Source: Gemmatimonadaceae bacterium
GTDB lineage: Bacteria; Gemmatimonadota; Gemmatimonadetes; Gemmatimonadales; Gemmatimonadaceae
Assembly (NCBI GenBank): GCA_013697785.1
Contig: JACCWE010000156.1
Span: 1-64,000 of the forward strand
Direction of reading: 5' to 3'
Length of the DNA stretch: 64,000 nt
Positions 61,571-64,000 of this stretch are shown piece by piece; the first letter of the stretch is position 1, and each line of letters begins with the position of its first letter. The notes below the pieces were generated by a model. It worked only from the letters and a program-made list of their open reading frames with translations, searched no databases and was not told where the DNA came from. The translations under genes were made by a program, and so were the position numbers.

Positions 61571-61610
61571 AACATGGGGGCAGTCGGCTTCGGCCGATTG
61601 CCCCCATGTT
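61571..61610. terminator. 18-bp hairpin with UUCG tetraloop
   Basis: Arms 61571-61588 and 61593-61610 pair throughout (one G-U pair) around a C(UUCG)G loop, an exceptionally stable RNA hairpin. It sits between the RiPP gene and the convergent lipid kinase, so it can end both transcripts, though no T-run is present. Confidence 0.7.
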
Positions 61611-61615
61611 CGTTC

Positions 61616-62548
61616 TCAGGGAAGAGCGTGCGGGACGATCACGCGTAGGCTCTTCGGCCGCGTTCGATAGTGAAGCGGCGTCTTCATCCGCTGCACCTCG
61701 CCGTCGGTCGCTACCAATAGCTGCTGGTGTCGTGTGTCGATGATGAAGTCGGTGGCTGTGAGCGCCTCGAAATCGCGCGCCTGTTTGAGGCGGCCGATGA
61801 GCGCCTCCAGTGACAGCCGCAGCAGCGCAGCGCGTCCCTCCTTCTTCACGATGTAAATGCTGAGCCGCCCCGCGTCGATGCACGCACGTGCACCGATGTC
61901 GAACCCTTCCATCGTATACTCGTTGTTGCCGATGAAAACGAGCGGAGTGACGAGCACGCGCTTGGTCCCCTCGACCTCGAGCCGCACGGTGAGAAAGGGA
62001 TAGCGGCGGAAGGCCGCGATCGACGCCCAGACGAGTGAGCGCCACTTCCCGCGGCCAAGCCGCGTCTGCTGGCGCTCGCGATCCCGGACCATGTCCGGGT
62101 AGAGGCCGAGGCTCGAGTTGTTGATGAAGACCTTCCCGTTTACCTCGCCGACGTCGACCGAGATCGACTGCCCGTCGATGATGTTGCCGACTGCCTCCTC
62201 GAGCTCGAGCGGAATTCCGAGATCCTTGGCGAAGTGATTGAGGGTGCCGAAGGGAAGAACGCCGAGCACAGTGTCGGAATCGACGAAGGCAGCAGCAGCG
62301 GTGCTGATGGTGCCGTCGCCGCCCGCCGCTACGAGCAGCCGCGGGCGTTCCGCCACGGCAGCGCGCATGAGCGAGTCGAGCTCTTCCCCGCTCGAAGCAA
62401 GTCGCACGTCGACGCGAAGGCCGCCCGCGATGAAGAGATCGGTGAGCGTCTCGACTCGCTTGTCGACGTGCGGATTCCCCGCTCCGGCGTTGATGATGAC
62501 CGGAACGATGCCGCTCAGATGGGCGCTGCGTGCTGCGGATGTGCTCAT
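61616..62548 (-). CDS. Diacylglycerol kinase-family lipid kinase (second copy)
   Basis: 310 residues. Signatures: VIINAGAGNPHVDK, VAAGGDGTISTAAAAF, LPFGTLNHFAKDLGIP and the later VFIGNNEYTMEGFDIGAR. A YegS/DgkB-type enzyme phosphorylating a lipid at the inner membrane face. It differs from the copy at 1901-2815 (GTLNHF against GTGNDF), suggesting a different substrate. ATG 62548; followed by the large hairpin. Confidence 0.88.
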   Translation of the reverse strand: MSTSAARSAHLSGIVPVIINAGAGNPHVDKRVETLTDLFIAGGLRVDVRLASSGEELDSLMRAAVAERPRLLVAAGGDGTISTAAAAFVDSDTVLGVLPFGTLNHFAKDLGIPLELEEAVGNIIDGQSISVDVGEVNGKVFINNSSLGLYPDMVRDRERQQTRLGRGKWRSLVWASIAAFRRYPFLTVRLEVEGTKRVLVTPLVFIGNNEYTMEGFDIGARACIDAGRLSIYIVKKEGRAALLRLSLEALIGRLKQARDFEALTATDFIIDTRHQQLLVATDGEVQRMKTPLHYRTRPKSLRVIVPHALP

Positions 62549-62578
62549 CGCGGGCAGCTCACGCGAAATACGCTGGCG

Positions 62579-62953
62579 TTATAACGCGGCTCCGCTCTCG
62601 CGTGGGGAGTCGGCATAGTATTCGTCGACGCACGTCGAGATTACGTAGTTGAGACGCTCGTCGCCGTGCACCGACGGCACGCGCGCGATGCTCGCGGGAA
62701 GCGAAGACCACACCTCCTTGATGAGCACCAGGAGCTGCTCGGCGCGAAGACCCGCGCGTCGCGCATCGGCGCAGACTTCGCGGAGCACGCCGCGAAGGGC
62801 CGAGCGATCATCCGAGTCGACATCCGCGCGCAGGATGCTCGCCTGTTGAAAGGCAGTCTGCAGACTCGCACGAAGGTGACGGTTCGCGCTTCCGAACGAG
62901 GTATCTCCCGCCAATGAATCGAGTGACGGTTGCTCGGCGGACCTGGATTCCAT
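62579..62953 (-). CDS. Conserved-looking small protein of unknown function
   Basis: 124 residues from ATG 62953. Largely helical: RHLRASLQTAFQQASILRADV, then LRGVLREVCADARRAGLRAEQLLVLIKEVW and ERLNYVISTCVDEYYAD. No membrane segment or catalytic motif. It is 30 nt upstream of, and co-oriented with, the lipid kinase. No family recognised. Confidence 0.6.
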   Translation of the reverse strand: MESRSAEQPSLDSLAGDTSFGSANRHLRASLQTAFQQASILRADVDSDDRSALRGVLREVCADARRAGLRAEQLLVLIKEVWSSLPASIARVPSVHGDERLNYVISTCVDEYYADSPRESGAAL

Positions 62954-63037
62954 GGTGGCCTCTGAGACGTGTAATCGGCGCCCTGTATTCGTACGCTCCG
63001 AAGGTCGCATCCGCAATAGAGAAAAAGCCATATATCC

Positions 63038-63047
63038 ATGTATACAT
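63038..63047. promoter_or_regulatory. AT-rich palindrome between divergent genes
   Basis: ATGTATACAT is a perfect 10-bp palindrome inside a strikingly AT-rich patch (about 63025-63070), 85 bp before the small minus-strand gene and 62 bp before the glycosidase-like gene. A likely promoter/operator area for one or both. Confidence 0.35.
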
Positions 63048-63109
63048 TTGGTTACAGATGGAAGTGTATCAATCCGTGCCTCAATGCCCCCTACGGAGGA
63101 GGAACCCAC

Positions 63110-64000
63110 TTGACCGTCTTCGCGGCACGACTCGCTGGCTTTCTGCTCCTCGCCGCCGCAGCGGCCTGCGGCTCCGATGGCGTCACGCCGATCGCGCGGA
63201 GCAAGGTGCTGTCTATCAGCACATCGCCACGCCAGATCCCGCCGCCCACGCAGAACGACTTCGTGGCGGCCTTCGATCTGGTGTACAACGCGGGCGCGCG
63301 CGGCCAGCTCATCGCGGCAACGTGGAAGGAGCTCGAGCCCACTGCTGGCGCGCTCGACGTCTCGCCGCTGGTGGGAGAGCTCGACTACGGCGGCGATCGC
63401 GAGCCGACCATTTACCTCGGCATTCAGGTGATCAATACCGTCGCGAAGGAGGTGCCCGCGGATCTCGCCGACAGCGCGTTCGATGCAGCGGCCACGCGCC
63501 AGCGCTTTCACGCGCTCATCGATGCGGTTGCAGCGGCGTTGCCGGGACGCATCACCTATCTCTCGATCGGCAACGAGGTCGACGGCTATCTGCAGTCGAC
63601 TCATCAGTGGTCACAGTACCGCACCTTCTACGAAGATGCGCTCGACTACGCGCATGCGAAGATGCCCGGAGTAACGGTTGGCGTCACCGGCGGTTACGAT
63701 GGCGTCGTGGGCTCGTTACACGCGCAGATGGCGGCGCTCAACACGCGCAGCGACGCGGTCATGATCACGTATTATCCGATCGGCACGGACTTTCAGGTCG
63801 ACGCGCCGACGATTGCTCGCACGGCCTTCCCCGCGATGCTGGCGGCCGCGGGGAGCAAGCCGGTCGTCATCCAGGAGCTCGGCTATCCCGCAGCGCCGCT
63901 GCTCGGCTCGAGCGACGCTCAACAGGCCGCATTTTTCACGGACGCGATCGACCAGTGGTCGATGATCGACGGCTCGCGCATGCCGTACATCAATCTCTTT
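63110..64000 (+). CDS. Glycosidase-like (clan GH-A fold) lipoprotein, 3' end cut off
   Basis: 297 residues seen; the frame runs off the window. Start TTG 63110, fixed by an excellent GGAGGAGG 7 nt upstream and no in-frame ATG. Signal peptide with lipobox (AAAAAC). A TIM-barrel enzyme: TWKELEPTAGALDV, an Asn-Glu acid/base in LSIGNEVDGYL, then YYPIGTDF and a candidate nucleophile in VVIQELGYP. Probably a GH-A glycosidase or a relative of unknown substrate. Confidence 0.75.
   Translation, partial: MTVFAARLAGFLLLAAAAACGSDGVTPIARSKVLSISTSPRQIPPPTQNDFVAAFDLVYNAGARGQLIAATWKELEPTAGALDVSPLVGELDYGGDREPTIYLGIQVINTVAKEVPADLADSAFDAAATRQRFHALIDAVAAALPGRITYLSIGNEVDGYLQSTHQWSQYRTFYEDALDYAHAKMPGVTVGVTGGYDGVVGSLHAQMAALNTRSDAVMITYYPIGTDFQVDAPTIARTAFPAMLAAAGSKPVVIQELGYPAAPLLGSSDAQQAAFFTDAIDQWSMIDGSRMPYINLF

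Overview
The window is GC-rich, densely coded chromosomal DNA from a Gram-negative bacterium. Outer-membrane barrels, lipoproteins, an RND pump, GTG/TTG starts, many 4-nt start/stop overlaps, a lasso-type RiPP leader peptide, secreted M28 and CocE hydrolases and a MacB/ADOP-like permease remnant together suggest Gemmatimonadota. That assignment is inference from gene content; the window has no rRNA. I saw no tRNA, CRISPR array, insertion sequence or prophage.

The standout region is 12.2-21.8 kb. One minus-strand run encodes serine-glyoxylate aminotransferase, malyl-CoA lyase, both malate thiokinase subunits, a hydroxypyruvate reductase and PEP carboxylase. Glycerate 2-kinase is transcribed divergently from a 93-bp shared control region. 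These are all the pathway-specific enzymes of the serine cycle for one-carbon assimilation; only housekeeping steps (GlyA, enolase, malate dehydrogenase) and the C1-folate entry genes are missing here. The kinase gene runs on into an agmatine-to-putrescine pair (aguB, aguA).

Layout: 1-2.8 kb, an overlapping operon of an alpha-oxoamine synthase (serine palmitoyltransferase-like), an acetoacetate-decarboxylase-fold protein without a usable lysine, and a lipid kinase. 2.8-6.4 kb, an ice-binding-fold lipoprotein and a GH3 glucosidase. 6.5-8.5 kb, a peroxiredoxin with a soluble two-component pair. 8.5-12.1 kb, a MATE exporter and an ArsR/SRPBCC/serine-hydrolase operon. 12.2-23.9 kb, serine cycle and polyamine genes. 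23.9-30.7 kb, envelope and stress genes (glycolipid-binding protein, phosphoribosyltransferase, alpha/beta hydrolase, MscS, RecQ, SPFH). 30.8-34.2 kb, a formate/nitrite channel, an NlpC/P60 hydrolase, a Phd/VapC module and a cysteine-free ribosomal protein S4. 34.3-37.2 kb, small envelope proteins. 37.4-46.8 kb, a YncE-like propeller, an OmpR-type two-component system, a tripartite RND pump and a PAP2 phosphatase. 46.8-55.5 kb, oxidoreductases, a CocE hydrolase and a truncated permease. 55.7-61.2 kb, tandem M28-like peptidases with a YfcC-type transporter. 61.4-64.0 kb, the RiPP precursor, a second lipid kinase and a glycosidase-like lipoprotein cut by the window end.

The two most notable discoveries are the compact serine-cycle cluster and an orphan 57-residue precursor matching the lasso-peptide leader motif, which has no maturation genes beside it. 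Product names rest on motif recognition from the sequence; no database search was run.
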